From contig JASBNA010000019.1 of NCBI GenBank assembly GCA_038087015.1, positions 62,001-126,000 of the forward strand: a DNA stretch of 64,000 nucleotides. The letters run 5' to 3'. The notes below the pieces were generated by a model. That model did not search any database. It was given only the letters and a program-made list of their open reading frames with translations, and was not told the origin of the DNA. The position numbers were made by a program, and so were the translations under genes. This document shows positions 23,861 to 36,150 of this stretch, in pieces. The number at the start of each line of letters is the position of its first letter. Within the stretch, counting starts at the first letter, position 1. This stretch comes from Cerrena zonata. Taxonomy: Eukaryota > Basidiomycota > Agaricomycetes > Polyporales > Cerrenaceae.

Positions 23861-25248
23861 AATGGGCTTTTCAGGTGACCTCATTCCTCCATAAATGGTG
23901 TCACTTTGCAACTGCATGGTGTGCTCTTTCTTTGCCTGTATAGATCTTAAACCCACAATCTCAGTGCTCTCATTATTCTTTGACAAAGACAATTCCCCTT
24001 TAGCAGGATAAAGTAGAAACCAGAATCTGTCAGTGTACTTAAATAAGGGGATTGAGCAAGCATGGATCAAGCCTATCTGAGTAGTGTTGTTGAGGGTACA
24101 GTAGGCCCATGCAAGATATCTGAAGATGAATAGGTAAGTGGTTAGAAGGATCTGCGGTAGGAATGATCAGCATTATGAAAAATAATTAAAGCTTAGTATG
24201 CTGAAACTATGAGTGCATCCTGGAATATGGAGAGCAATAAAAACATGTGATACACCACAGTATCAAACATATGCAAGAACTCAAAACAATCATTCTCATT
24301 GTTCTAAAAGACTGCATTGCCCTTTTCATCGGTCAGAGTATCTTCAAGAATGTGTGCAGGGACACAATTGTTATCTATAGGGTATTCTATGTATATTGAA
24401 GTTCAACAGGAGGTGGTGAACCTCCTAAGACATAGACTGTAGGGAAGGGGGCTAAGAATGAGGAACTTTGTAAGTCAATGAGGGTAGACTGGACCATCTT
24501 AGGGTGCTTGACAGTTGAAAATGTTTCAGTGCAGACCTCAGGACTCGACAAGCTGAGTATGAGTCATCCCTCATCCAGAGGTTATATCAAGTTGAATCGA
24601 GGTAAGTCCTGATATACCTGTGAGAACCATATAATAGCATAGTTAAATACTGTGCTGATGCAACTCATATCACACTCCTCTCCTTCACCTCATAACTATA
24701 CCATCCCTTCATGACTTTCATTATATCCTCCACATATTCATATTTACATCATCTTCAACTTTGTTAATAGTGAGATAAGTATTTGTCCCTTTTATCATCT
24801 AAGTCCCCACTGTGATGATGATAAGAGTAATTGTGACAATAAGTGCCAATTGTTAGCTTGCATGTGTTAAAGTAAGTTCATAGTCTTAGAGTACTTGCTT
24901 AAGTTGCAATCCTCTACTATACTATGTTCAGATTCTCCTGATGTAAGCAACTCCATGCTCGGCATCTTAATGGTAGCTTTGAGTTTGAAAGTAAGCAGCA
25001 AATCTGGAGAGATTTTATTAGTGATATGCTAGTGATACTAGTTGCATTACTTAGTTGTTATGTATATAAAATATGTCTTGAATATATTTGTTTAACTACA
25101 TTATTTTGTATTGAGTTATTTACTGCATGACTGATTATCAATTATTTTTTATGTTCAAAATTGCATCTGTCCACAGTACTTGTGTTGAACTTGTATCTTT
25201 TTTATTTCAAATATTTCAAATACATGTGCTTGTATAAGTATTGTACAC

Positions 25249-25286
25249 TTGTCCTTATTGTACAAGTACAAGTACAATAAGGACAA
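25249..25286. repeat. Short perfect inverted repeat (15-bp arms, 8-bp spacer)
   Basis: TTGTCCTTATTGTAC at 25249-25263 is followed after 8 bases by its exact reverse complement at 25272-25286. It lies in AT-rich relic DNA; function unknown. Confidence 0.9.
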
Positions 25287-25415
25287 ATAAGTAATATGTA
25301 GTTTTGTTGATATTGGGAGAGGAGAGGGGAGTATGAGTATGTTTCTAGTGCGAGTAAGAGAGATATTGCTATGTGATTATAAGTGAGCTTTACCCAGAAT
25401 ATAATAAGATTATGA

Positions 25416-25530
25416 GAGAGGAGAGAGATGAGGAGAGGTAAAGAGAGAAAGAGAGAAAGAGAGAACCAAAGAGATAGGAAAAGTCAAGAAATATAAAAGA
25501 AATATAAAAATAAAAAAAAGGAATGAGAAA
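25416..25530 (+). repeat. Purine-rich low-complexity tract
   Basis: Mostly GAGA and AAGAGA-type sequence with little pyrimidine, seen directly. Confidence 0.85.
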
Positions 25531-25905
25531 TGAATGAGGAAAAGTGAGATGATCTTATATGAGGGGGAGCATGTGGAATGTTAGGGAGGAGGGAGTGGTA
25601 ACCTGTGGTAGCAAGTGAGGAAGGCATGAGGTGAAGTGGAGCAGGTATGTTCAACACTATAGAAGCATTGCAGAGGATCACTATATGTTGCAACCTTGGA
25701 AAGGTCTGTTTGAGCTATCCCATTGCTTTAATAAATATAAAAAGGGTGTCCTAATTTTTTTGTGACTTGGTGAGAGTTTTGGTAACAAGAATGTATCCAA
25801 TATTGAGAGTTCTTTCTCAGAACCTGGCTCTAAGTTTATCTCTGAATTTCTTATATGCTGAGCAGTGGATAATGAAGTATTTGGCTGTCTCATCCTAACA
25901 TGCTG

Positions 25906-25972
25906 GGCATTATAAGGTTCATATTCAGTGTTAAAAGGTTTGTATTGGGTGTTAAAAGGTCTGTAGTGACCA
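25906..25972 (+). repeat. Degenerate 21-bp tandem units related to the palindrome loop
   Basis: About three units of the form GTGTTAAAAGGTTTGTATTGG. Relative to the loop units (CGTTAAAAGGTTCGTAGTGG), the two CpG sites read TG here, as expected from CpG decay of the same repeat. Confidence 0.7.
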
Positions 25973-26699
25973 GTATCTCAGAGTAGAGCTCTAGATTGTT
26001 TAGTATATTAGGAAAGTGAGTTCACTTCTGTAGCAAATGACACTCTCACATAGTGCTCCTGGGACTATGGTAAACTACAGATGCTACCAGACACTATACT
26101 ATATATAACAAAATCCTAATATGATAATTGTTACTTTCTCAATATTAATACTTTTTATGTTCCTCTATCACTGTTACATGTGACTCCCAGTGAGAATCAG
26201 GTCTAGCAAGATATACCAGAGTCAAGTGAGATATAGCAAGTAGGCTGTAGACACTAATTGTTGTATCATTGTTTACTCTATTCTACTTATTTGCCATTCA
26301 ATAAACTTCACATTTGTTCTGAGATAGTTTGTTACATGCTCCAGATCTGCCTGATCTTTTTCTCTCTACCAGGACAACTCATCATGCCCATTTGCCCTAC
26401 TCTAAACCCCAGTTCCCCCACTCACATCCCCTGCACCCCAGCAGTTGCCTAACTTGTTTTCCTCTCTCCACAGTTTCTCAGCCTGAACGATGATCACCAT
26501 CATGCCACTTATATCCTTGGATCTCCTTGGATCATTTCTCTTCTATTCCCATCTGGTCCTATATGGTCACTTAGCTAGTATACCCTTATCCAGTAGCTAC
26601 ATTCTCACTATCACCAATTTTCTTATTTAGGTAGTGCTTCCTCCGTCTTCCATCTTGTTCTCTAGCTTTCCACTTCTCATCTGTTGCTTCCTCCACTTT

Positions 26700-27480
26700 C
26701 TATCATCTTCTCACTGAGATCCCCTTTTCCATTATTCCCAGTAGTATTTAAGGACAGCCTGTAACTCACTGATTCTCTAGACTGAATCTATGTGGATTTA
26801 CCCCTATAACTCTTGACTCTCTGCTTGCTTGACTCAGTCAGCTTCATCTATGCTTGAGGCTTGCTAGAGTCTGTGGACTCAAACCTCAGAGAACCATACC
26901 GGGTGACTCGAGTGAACTCTTATCTTAGGTTTAGGATAACTTAGTCCCTATTCCTACTTGACATCTTTGACTTAGACTTTGACTATGTTACATCAGCTCT
27001 ACTGCATAATATTTTGGAACTCTGGTATGATACTATCAGAACCTTCAAACAATCTAGAAAGACAACTTGGAACTGGGCAGTTCTAATTGACAATCTTTGG
27101 AAATTATATAGTGAAATCATTGTACAGACAAGTTTCTATCTTCCAGGATCATTTGATCACCTAGTATGGAATCTAGCAAAGAAGACTTCCTCAGGTCACA
27201 AGGCTTGAGAGTTCTTACTTTATTTCTATAGACTTAGCTCTGCTATTTTTCTCAATGTTCTCTCAGATTGCTACTGGTCAAGCTTCTGCAAGCTTGTCTG
27301 GGATATTCAAATCTTATACCAATGCAAAATCACTTCTGAAGATCTACAGATTGCTCACACTATTCTTGTTCAATTTGTTGAAGAGTTTGAGCTGTTATAC
27401 TACTAACAGAAAGATACTCATCTATATTTTGTCCAACAGTGTATTTACCTGCTTGTTCACCTAGCCCCAGAGGCAACTTG
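26700..27480 (+). other. Possible retroelement relic
   Basis: A TATA-like ATTTAAG at 26745 lies in CT-rich sequence. It is followed by two plus-strand ORFs of 64 and 69 codons (27014-27208 and 27255-27464) with protein-like composition. This suggests the start of a decayed retroelement, but no LTR pair, primer-binding site or reverse transcriptase motif was found. Confidence 0.25.
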
Positions 27481-28350
27481 TATTAGACCACTAGGACTAA
27501 CATTGCAATAGACACTAACATGATATTTTAGAGATATGAGCTCATAAGTTCATCAACATTCTAATGCATTCACTAATCTCAGAGAGTGTGTCACTCAATA
27601 TGCTTGTGTCAATGGAGTAAAGCAGTTCCTTTAGAGGTTAAGCATGTTTCAAAGGCTGTTGTCTGTATTTTATCTATGGTATAAGGATATGGATCTTTTG
27701 CTTGTAGAAGCATATATCCATTATTGAGTAAGAGGGAGGTATGTGGTGGAGGTTTGTCACCTTCAAACTCTGGAAAGATAGATTTAAGAAGGTAGTTGAA
27801 ATATCATAAATCATTGGGCACAGTTCTCTTTGCTGAATGGTCAAACTGCACATCTAAGTCAGACCCAATTATCCTATTAAGTCTACCTTTCAAAAATCAG
27901 ACTTTACTAACTAGTCTACTAACTGTGGCTAAATTCACTGTAGATTAATCTCAGAATTAATCTAAGTTAAAGTAAGCTTGGCAATTTAAGTCAGGGATGA
28001 TTAAATTATCTGCTATTTTTACTGCTAAGTTTAGTTACATTCAATTGAACTAGAAGATATCAGAATTTTACACTAAGTCACTGCTTTAACTAGTTTGTAT
28101 TAGAAAAATAGCAATCTAGCCTGAGAGAACAAGAATTATATAAATTATAGTAGTATATCAATAAAGAAGTTGAAATAGGAACTGCAAGAGAAGAGCTATC
28201 ACAGATAAGTGGCTACAGGAAGAAAGAGCATAGGATGATGTTTATAGTCTTATAGACTGAGGAGAGAATAATTTTAAAAGATTAGTCTTTGAATATATTT
28301 ATATTGACTTTCTAAGTTAAATAAATTTTAATATTGAGGTAGTCAAAAAG

Positions 28351-29314
28351 GAATCGTGTTTTGCCAGGATTGGCCTACTCCCCAAGTCTGGAATGGGTAG
28401 GAGACAAGATAATATAAATATCGGTGCATTGAAAACTTTTAAGAGACAACACTACTTCAATCCTCACGCATTTCAAGGTAGCAACGTTCAAATTATCTTC
28501 AACCTTATCCCTTTGGCACAAGCAAGGGATCTAGCCGACGTCCCCGGCGGCATTTACTCTAGTATGGCGAATTGGTCAAAATGATACAACGGCTGCAGTC
28601 AGCAAAGGACCTAGAATTATAGTAGTAGCTCAGACAGCGGAAGGAGCAAGACCGAAACTTACTGATTGACTCGAAAGAATATTTCGAGGGGCATGTCCAT
28701 AACTTGTGCCGAATTGCGGTCTCGCGTCCTGTCGCTTCATGAGCCCTCAAAGCCTCCAACATCGGGCTACTGTATGTGGCTTACACTAGCTAGGCACCGA
28801 CCATGGAAGAAAAACGTAGGGGTTTCTCTTCTGAAAAGAGTCCCAAATATATGATCAAGTTGAGCAGATTCCTCAGTGAGTGTTACGTGTGGCCAATAGA
28901 GCCGTGACGAGGTGATGATTCGTCACGTACACTATATTTGGAAGCGCACATCCAAATACGGAGAGTTTGATGCCCTTTTGGGTACTACGCGGGCAACGGA
29001 TGTGACGTGCATGTACTACCACTAGATCCCTGAGGTCCTTCACTCAACTGCCTAACCCTGCGTCTCTAGAGTTTCGCATTGCCTCGTGCCTTAGACAGGC
29101 GTCAGACACGGTGTCCGAGTTCCCACTGGTCAGTATCACTTGTCCTTCAAAGTAAGTACTTGTTGCCAGTTTGCAGCCAGAGCCGCAATGCCGAATGTTG
29201 ACAGCTTCATGACAGGCAGAATGAAGCCCAACTCCGACCGTCCGGAGAGTTCTGCCTCTCATCCCTTGGCCTATCCACCTGCTCAACCCTATATACTACA
29301 TCTTCTCTCTTATA
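28351..29314. other. Intergenic upstream of paralogue B
   Basis: CpG content is normal again. Short ORFs only, with no recognised family. The region just before 29315 is CT-rich, as is that before paralogue A, and may hold the promoter. Confidence 0.35.
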
Positions 29315-30995
29315 ATGACTAGGTCTCGCCGACGACGAGCTAAGCAATCCCACCACGTGTTACGCAAACAGTGCAGCACTCTCCTTGAAGACGAACAGAC
29401 GGCTTGCAGCAAGCTTATTGAAATATCACAACCTCGCTGTATCCCCCACCAGCGAGAATACGTCACACTAACAAAGGAGTACAAGAGACACGCAGAACTC
29501 GCCGATTCCCTCGATGTTTTCGCTTCTACCACTTCCCGTGCTTGGAAATTACTTCAGAGCTCGGAGGAGGTACAAGAGAAGATAGGAGCCATTGATAAAT
29601 TGATTGAGACTCTTTCGCTCGAGATCAATGGACGAAAGACACATCATAAGAGATTTTTCAATGATAGTAAGCATTATCATTTCTCCTCTCCGATCCAGTA
29701 TTCACCTTGAGGGAACAACCAGACGACGCCGGACACGCAGCACGTATCACTATTCAAGAGGGGAAAATGGCAAAAGCTGCAAGAGCTCGGATCACACTCA
29801 ATGCAAGACTTGAAGCGTTACTCCAGGAGGAATCTATCCGGCAGGATCTCGAACGCGAGCGAGGTACGTCTGCAGTATCTATCGTTATATCACTCTTTGT
29901 CTTGAGAGGGATTTCACTCTTCGAGCCTTATCCGCTATCGAGAGTAGCACAATGACTAAACACTCATTGAGTTTCTATCGACGAGGCAAGTATTATATTT
30001 CTTACGTTTTCCTAAAATCCTAACGTGTACCCAGACGCAGAGACCCACGTAACTGAAACTCTGTCTTTCGAATCATGCAAAGCTACCAGGTATACGATCC
30101 CGGAATCTCCCGAGGGAACAGAAGGTACATATGAAATGACCATATTCTGTCTATTTATACTGAACGGCGGTCCCGGAAGGTGTTCGTGCGTCTACGCCCC
30201 AGCTTTCAGCATATCAGTCACCTCGTCCACCGCTGACTCAACAGCCGAGCTCTACTACATACGTAACATATCCTCACTCCCAATATATACAGAGAAGTGC
30301 CGAACAAAGTTAGTATCCCAATACGTCATTCCAAAGTTTTGGACACTAACTAAATGCCATCTGCGTGTCTTAGTACCGACAACATCAAGGATATTACCAC
30401 AGAATCCTATTCCCCCTACCCAATCATCGCCGACACCGGTATCAAAAGCAAAGAAAGTTGGATTGACAAGTAAGTTTCCGTTTCGGTGTATTCACGAATG
30501 CGCGACTGATAAACCATATCCAGCTTTGCCATGCGATTACAGTTACTCCAAGCCATCTTATCCTTCAAGAGCCATTCCCTCGATACACCAGAACGCTTAT
30601 GTTTCGTCGGTCCCGCCAGCATCCTCTCGTCCTTTCCTCACGACAACATACAATGGTATCCCCTCTTCCCTCTCAATCTTCCCAGGCCATTCGGAAACTG
30701 ACATAACCCCTTTCTTTCAGGTTTCACACCTTACTCGAACCCCGTCCTCGTCTCTCCCAATAATTCAAAACCACCCACCTCAAAATCACCTCTACTACCT
30801 CTTACAAATGCGGATGTCACGACTCAGTCCGTTCGTGGATACTCAGCTACCACAATGACTCAACAATATCAACCAACGACCATTACCTCTCAACCTTCCC
30901 CAAGCGATCCCTCTCCTGAAACCGAAGACAATATTCTGGGTGTCTTATGCTGTTTTGTGACGGCTATTTTTTGCTTGTATTGTTTATTTTCTTGA
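29315..30995 (+). CDS. Tail-anchored protein with Cys3-His cluster, paralogue B
   Basis: Exon 1 (29315-29666) and exon 2 (29723-29863) match paralogue A in motif spacing (C20, C31, C42, H45) and intron position. The joined sequence reads FFNDNDAGHAARI, versus FFGDNDAGHIARI in A. Later exons include DAETHVTETLSFESC (from about 30034), possibly after a GC-AG intron at about 29990-30033. A Ser/Pro/Thr-rich exon from 30721 reads SPLLPLTNADVTTQ, versus TPLLPVTNADITTQ in A. The C-terminus is a hydrophobic anchor (ILGVLCCFVTAIFCLYCLFS) ending at the stop, 30993-30995. Middle exons between about 30120 and 30720 are uncertain. Function is unknown; a cytosol-facing membrane protein is inferred. Confidence 0.72.
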
Positions 30996-31362
30996 AGGCC
31001 GAGACGGACTTGCTATTCCCCTATGTGTGCTCCAATATCTGGTCTCCGTGCGGTGTTGTACTCGTATGCTTTATTCTATCGTGCTTTGCTGTTGTTTCTT
31101 GTCCTGTATTTCTGGCTATCAGACGCCTCTCGTGCATTCTTTGTTCGAATCGATACCCCGTGCATTATTCTCATGATTTCTCAATACACCTTTCTTTGAA
31201 AGTCGAATGTCATTTGGAATACGTGAATCTCATTGAGAAAATTGATACCAGTTACATCAGATTATGTTCGAGACACTACCTATTCGACAATATTCCTTTC
31301 CCCATTTCCTGTATCGCAATACACAAGCTCGTCAACGGCTAAACGGAGACAACATCATTATT

Positions 31363-34300
31363 TTAGTCGGAAGTATCGTCAGAGTCACGGCGATCTTCTG
31401 CTTTGGCAATGCCGTTGAGAAGAGAAGCGACAGTGTACGTCTTTGATGGATAGGATGGCCTTAGCGCATCTTCTACGTTCAAATGCTTCCAAACAGTATC
31501 ATGTAGACAAGTCTTCCCGTCGTGAAATTTGAGACGCTGAAGTGTCGCAAAAGTGCCAAACGAGATTCGTCCATCACGAAGAGCATCAGTATGCTCACTT
31601 GTCGAGAAAATCCGTTTGCATGAGACAGTGGCTGGTTGAAGAGGTAAATAGTCAAGTGCGATAGCGTAGATGTTGGGATATGTTGTTTTGGAAGCCTAAT
31701 AAGTAGGTCACGGGGGGTCATGAGTATGCAATAAGGTGCAATAAGAATTTAAAACGAGCTTCACTCGCTCGAACGCACCTTCCAAAAAGAGAGAAGACTG
31801 AATCTTGGTGTTTGGACTTCAAGGCCTGCATCCAAGTATCTCGACAGCTCAGCTTCTACCAGGGGCCCGTAGTCACTTTCCGACTCGTCTGTTGTACTGT
31901 GGGATTCAGATGTTTCGGGAGATTCAATACGCTGGTGACATGACTAGAATCAAGAACCGTTCTAGAATGCAAATACTGAATAAAAACTCACTTGTTTCGC
32001 TATAAAATCAGAATATTTCTCGACCATCTATCGGATCGCAATGAGTGTCGATACTCTTATGTAGTTATTTCAAGACAGAGTACCTTACCAAGTCAATGAA
32101 CCTCGTTTTGATCTCGTCGAGGTCGTTCGCCTCGGTAAAATGAGAGAACTTGATTGCTGGATTAACAACTGTGTCATGTTAGTAACGAAGACAACTTATT
32201 GTGAATGTCGTACTCAGTGCAAATAAGGAGTCATCCCACATCTCCCAACTGCCTTCACTGATCTGTACCAGACACTTTGCACAATCTTCGAGGGATGGTG
32301 TTTTGTGCTGAAATTCACGAAGCCTATTGGAGAGATTCCTGTACGTCAGGATTGTATGTGACATAGCCCCGGGGTGCCCAAAGTCAAGCGAGAGCTTAGC
32401 TTGACGAAGAATATCCAAAAGATCTCTTGTATCGTGTAGAATAGACCATTCACTTTCGCTCAATGAACTGACATCATCATCATAGAGTGTAGATATTGTC
32501 TAGTAATTTTCTGCTTCAGTAAACAGACAAATGGAATAAGTATTAAAAGTGCTTCAAAACATACCTCCCGCATCTCAAGAAGACGTTCAATCATAAATAA
32601 TAATGACCCCCAGTTCGTTTTGTAATCTTGAGATAACGCCACAGCTAGCTTCTGAAGAGGTTGATTGGTTGGAGGTTGTGTTAGAGTTTGACACCTCCGC
32701 ACAACATTACGGCTATGATCGATGATATTTCCAACAGTAAACACCCTCGCTGTCGGCTGATTGGAAATTCGTATGTTATGTTGGCTTAGTAAACCCTGTA
32801 TTATCAAATCGAGTTCAAGAGTGAGACAACTACGTGAGAATACAATAACTGGAATCAGTAGATGTATAAAATGACAGAGATTTTATAATACTCAACAGGT
32901 AATTGTCTTCTTTCATGCCAACAAGAAAAAGGAGGGTGTAAGGAGAGCGTTGAGAGAGGGACTTGACCTAAGTATATATATTCAGTCTTGGCTTAATTAA
33001 ACAAGGATTTGATATTCACAAACCTTATTAACCACCATCGAGCCCAAGGAGTTGCGTCTGAAATCCCGCAAGAACCCATCCTCAAGGCTTTCGTATACAT
33101 CTTGATGGTCGTAATCAAGAGCTACCAGCTCGGACTTTATAATTAGGTCCCCGGCTGATGATTCTGCACACCAGTGCAGGGTCACTGCTGAGAAACCACC
33201 GAGATCCCCATCGACCCAACGATCATAAGTCGCGGTGATTCCACCTAGTGAGTGCTGCATGACAATTGGTATTCGGAAATGATAAGTCTGAGGTTGGGAT
33301 ACACACCGCTAGACCATCCACCAGCTTGTCATTCAATCGTGATGCATCTTGAGCGATGGTTTCCTCTAGTGTGGTTCCGGAAAGAACTTTGTGATCGACA
33401 CAGCCTCCTGTAGCGTAGTGAATTAAATCTTGAAACTCAGGGCTTTCTACAATATGGAGAGGCTAATGTAATACTAGAAAGTAAGAAATCATCACCCGGT
33501 GAAAAGAACATGCATACCTGGCCACTTTTGAGAGCCCATTGCGTGAGACGACGTTTGAAACCTGCCGCCGTGCAGGGCTCAATCGGAGAACGATCGACAT
33601 CTTTACTTTTCTCCCTTGAGGGGCAAGGAGCAATAATATCTGCATGTTTTAGGCCCTTTTCTCTCACTCCGACCACATATTGTTTCTCATGTTTGTTAAC
33701 CAGATGGCGACGAATATGCTTATTACAGCCGTTACTGTTCTTCCACATTGTCCACTTCCCGTTCCCTCTAATGCACGGACAACGTAAGCAAAAGCACGGC
33801 TGCATGATACTACAACCAGGACTTACTTGCAAATCCTGCACCCAATGTAAGGATACATGTTTGTCTTCGGTTTAGAGGCGAATCTCGTTTCATGGCTAAC
33901 GGAATCGAGATCTTCTGGTTCATCTTGTTGTCGACTCCCGAAGACGAAATGCCATAAGTCAGTCGCAGAGTCGTTTGGACGAGTTTCTTTCGCATCAGAA
34001 TACGTAAGAGAGAGATGAGATTTATGGGAAGAGAGGGTTGTGGTTGGCTGAATTGATGATGGGCCGGCACCTGGATGCTGAGATGGGATATCCGTACCAG
34101 TTGATGATGTTTGAGCACGAATGTCTGAAGCTTCGCTCGTTACTTGACTATCAGTCGCTAGTGCGTATACCTGAGACTGAACAATGGTCGGTGGCGCGGT
34201 CGTCTCTCTCTGCCGTGTTACTGGTCTCGACTCGGCCGGGTCATCTGTCGATTTGCGTTTACGGAAGGAATCCACACCTACAGGAGCGGTAGTGTTGTCG

Positions 34301-34649
34301 AAGTAGTTAGATGGACCACCCCCTAGTATGGGGTAGGAGGTATGCGACGAGGACGGGTCGCGGTGCAAATCCTGACTAGGTGTATCTATGTAGGACGTAG
34401 GCGGCACAGGAAGGCCACATGGCGGATACGGAGTATTGTAGGCGATACCACGCAGATGGGACATAGGCTATCGCGAGCAGACAGGCTTTAACAAGAACCT
34501 TTTAAAAGGTATTTGAAACTCACCGTTGTTTCTGTTGTATGGTGGTGAAATAGATGGGGGTGTGTGCTGGACGCACTAGACCCATGAACATTATCGGTAC
34601 AGTTGCCAGTGGACTGCTGTGAGTACGATGAAGCAGAGCCCCATGGCAT
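31363..34649 (-). CDS. hAT-family transposase, apparently complete
   Basis: Cut-and-paste transposase of the hAT superfamily, or a domesticated derivative. A short first exon from the ATG at 34649 (MPWGSASSYS) joins an exon with a Ser/Pro/Thr-rich N-terminus. A BED-type zinc finger follows across an intron (CRIC, then GCNKHIRRHLVNKH), about 33690-33850. RNase H-like catalytic pieces come next: ATYDRWVDGDLGGFSAVTLHW (33180-33240), TNWGSLLFMIERLLEMREVCF (about 32560-32630) and the helical ESEWSILHDTRDLLDILRQ (from about 32460). The C-terminal dimerisation domain is at 31440-31700 (LPLQPATVSCKRIFSTSEH, then ISFGTFATLQRLKFHD). Stop at 31363-31365. About eight exons, borders approximate. No frame break was evident in the parts read. 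Terminal inverted repeats were not found, although GC-rich CCCTACC-like repeats lie just upstream at 34790-34850. Confidence 0.8.
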
Positions 34650-36150
34650 CGTACGGGAGTTCTGGTGCGGGAACCTCAAGAATAGGCTATATGAATGGGG
34701 AGGAACGATATTCAGTGTAGAATACCGCCAATTGGAGCCCAGATTATATATACAGCAGATACTTGGGTGAGTGCAAACGGACATTGTCCTTCCCTGCCCT
34801 TTCTTGCCTTCTCCCCCCTGCCCTACCTTGCCCTACCTTTCCCAGCCCTGCCCCGCTAACTCTAATACAGGTCTTATTTGATAACCGTGCGTGATGTTAC
34901 CTCCATTCAGGGCTCTGTTTTCACACCGGTGACATGGAACCCTGTCAATCATTTGCGAACACAGAAAGAAACGCACAGGTCTGCATGAAATAAACCGATC
35001 ATAGTGATATTGTCCGTTCACTGTATTTGACATGGAAGTAGAAGCTGAGCACTGGTCAGTGGTACGGGTTTGTTAGATCCGATATCATTCAAGACGAAGA
35101 AGTGTAGGACAACAAGGCAGAAAAACGTCGACTTGATAATCTTCCAGCGCGACATCGGCCGTAGCGCGCGCGGGCGCGAGCAAGACGTAGATTTACTTCT
35201 TCCTATGAATGGAACACCTGAGTCAGCTGTTGAACCTTATTCTCTGACCTTCTCCTGAAGTTCTTCGACATCCCTTATCGAGCTACTCAGGTGAATATTG
35301 GAGCTCTATGAGGGAGCGATGACATGACCAGACTAACAAACAATGGGGAAGTGTAACACGCTTGGTGGTTAGGATACAAGTAGAATACGAATACTCTAGC
35401 AGCGAGTCCTGTATAGAGAAAATAAGATATGAATAATTTAGCCTCGTCCAGTAGAAATCATTAGGTTGTCACATCAATGATCATGTCCACCTCTTCCTAG
35501 GTAATGAAGAGCTCCAAGGCTCCAAGATTCAACATGCGAGGTACATGCCAGAGGTACATACCATCGATGAAGGAGATTCAATCCCCCATTAACTTCTAAG
35601 GTAGTCATTGACGTCTACCAAGATTATTGGTGTCTCCTTTCCGCGAATCCTCAATCCCCAAAAGGTATTGCATATCTAGAGGCCTTGATGCAGTTCCTTC
35701 GAGTAGCAGCCAGTAGTTACGGGGATGAAAAAGGCAAACTTTTGGATGGCCCAATGCCCGAGACCGGAAACGAGACACTCGAGAAGCGCGGAGTCGGAGA
35801 ATGAAAGGTTGGAGATCCGTTTGCTTGAGTTGTTCTGACTCCGCTCGGGTTTACCCGAGCCCCCAAGCAAGCACCTCTATCCTCGACGTCTGGTTTATGA
35901 AACTAATCATTGGCCTCTTGAATTAATCATTCCTGAATCAGTCGTTTGTATCTACAGCTATTGCTCGCACTAGCCTTAAGGCGACCCCAGTCAGACAGAG
36001 TCAGACCAACCACCCAATCCAAAAATCGAGCCAATTGTTATGGTCGCTTGAACTTGACCATCAACAACAACTATGTATCTCAGGAACCTAAGCAGCCGCG
36101 TCACCTCATCTCTGGAGATCATCCAAAGCTCTACACGTTCTCTGTGGAAC
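34650..36150. other. Intergenic, no gene seen
   Basis: 34788-34855 is a pyrimidine-rich tract with repeated TGCCCT and CCTACC words; it could be the hAT promoter or a subterminal repeat. Beyond it only short ORFs occur and none was recognised. Confidence 0.35.

Larger units (their letters stand above)
22247..28350. other. AT-rich, CpG-depleted island, probable methylated TE graveyard
   Basis: About 6.1 kb with no credible gene and very few CpG dinucleotides: about six by eye across 24001-26000, whereas flanks show several per 60 bases in places. TG and CA are abundant. The left edge coincides with the end of the palindrome; CpG returns at about 28350-28400. Stretches such as 24070-25240 and 27500-28330 hold nothing recognisable. 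Fungal CpG methylation followed by deamination of 5-methylcytosine would produce this pattern; that is inference. Confidence 0.75.

Noticed and set aside
23858..24070. 70-codon minus-strand ORF as a transposon gene
   Set aside because: No transposase motifs, lies in CpG-depleted relic DNA and has no continuing exon.
30416..30622. Minus-strand 68-codon ORF
   Set aside because: Antisense to the Ser/Pro-rich exons of paralogue B, with no support of its own.
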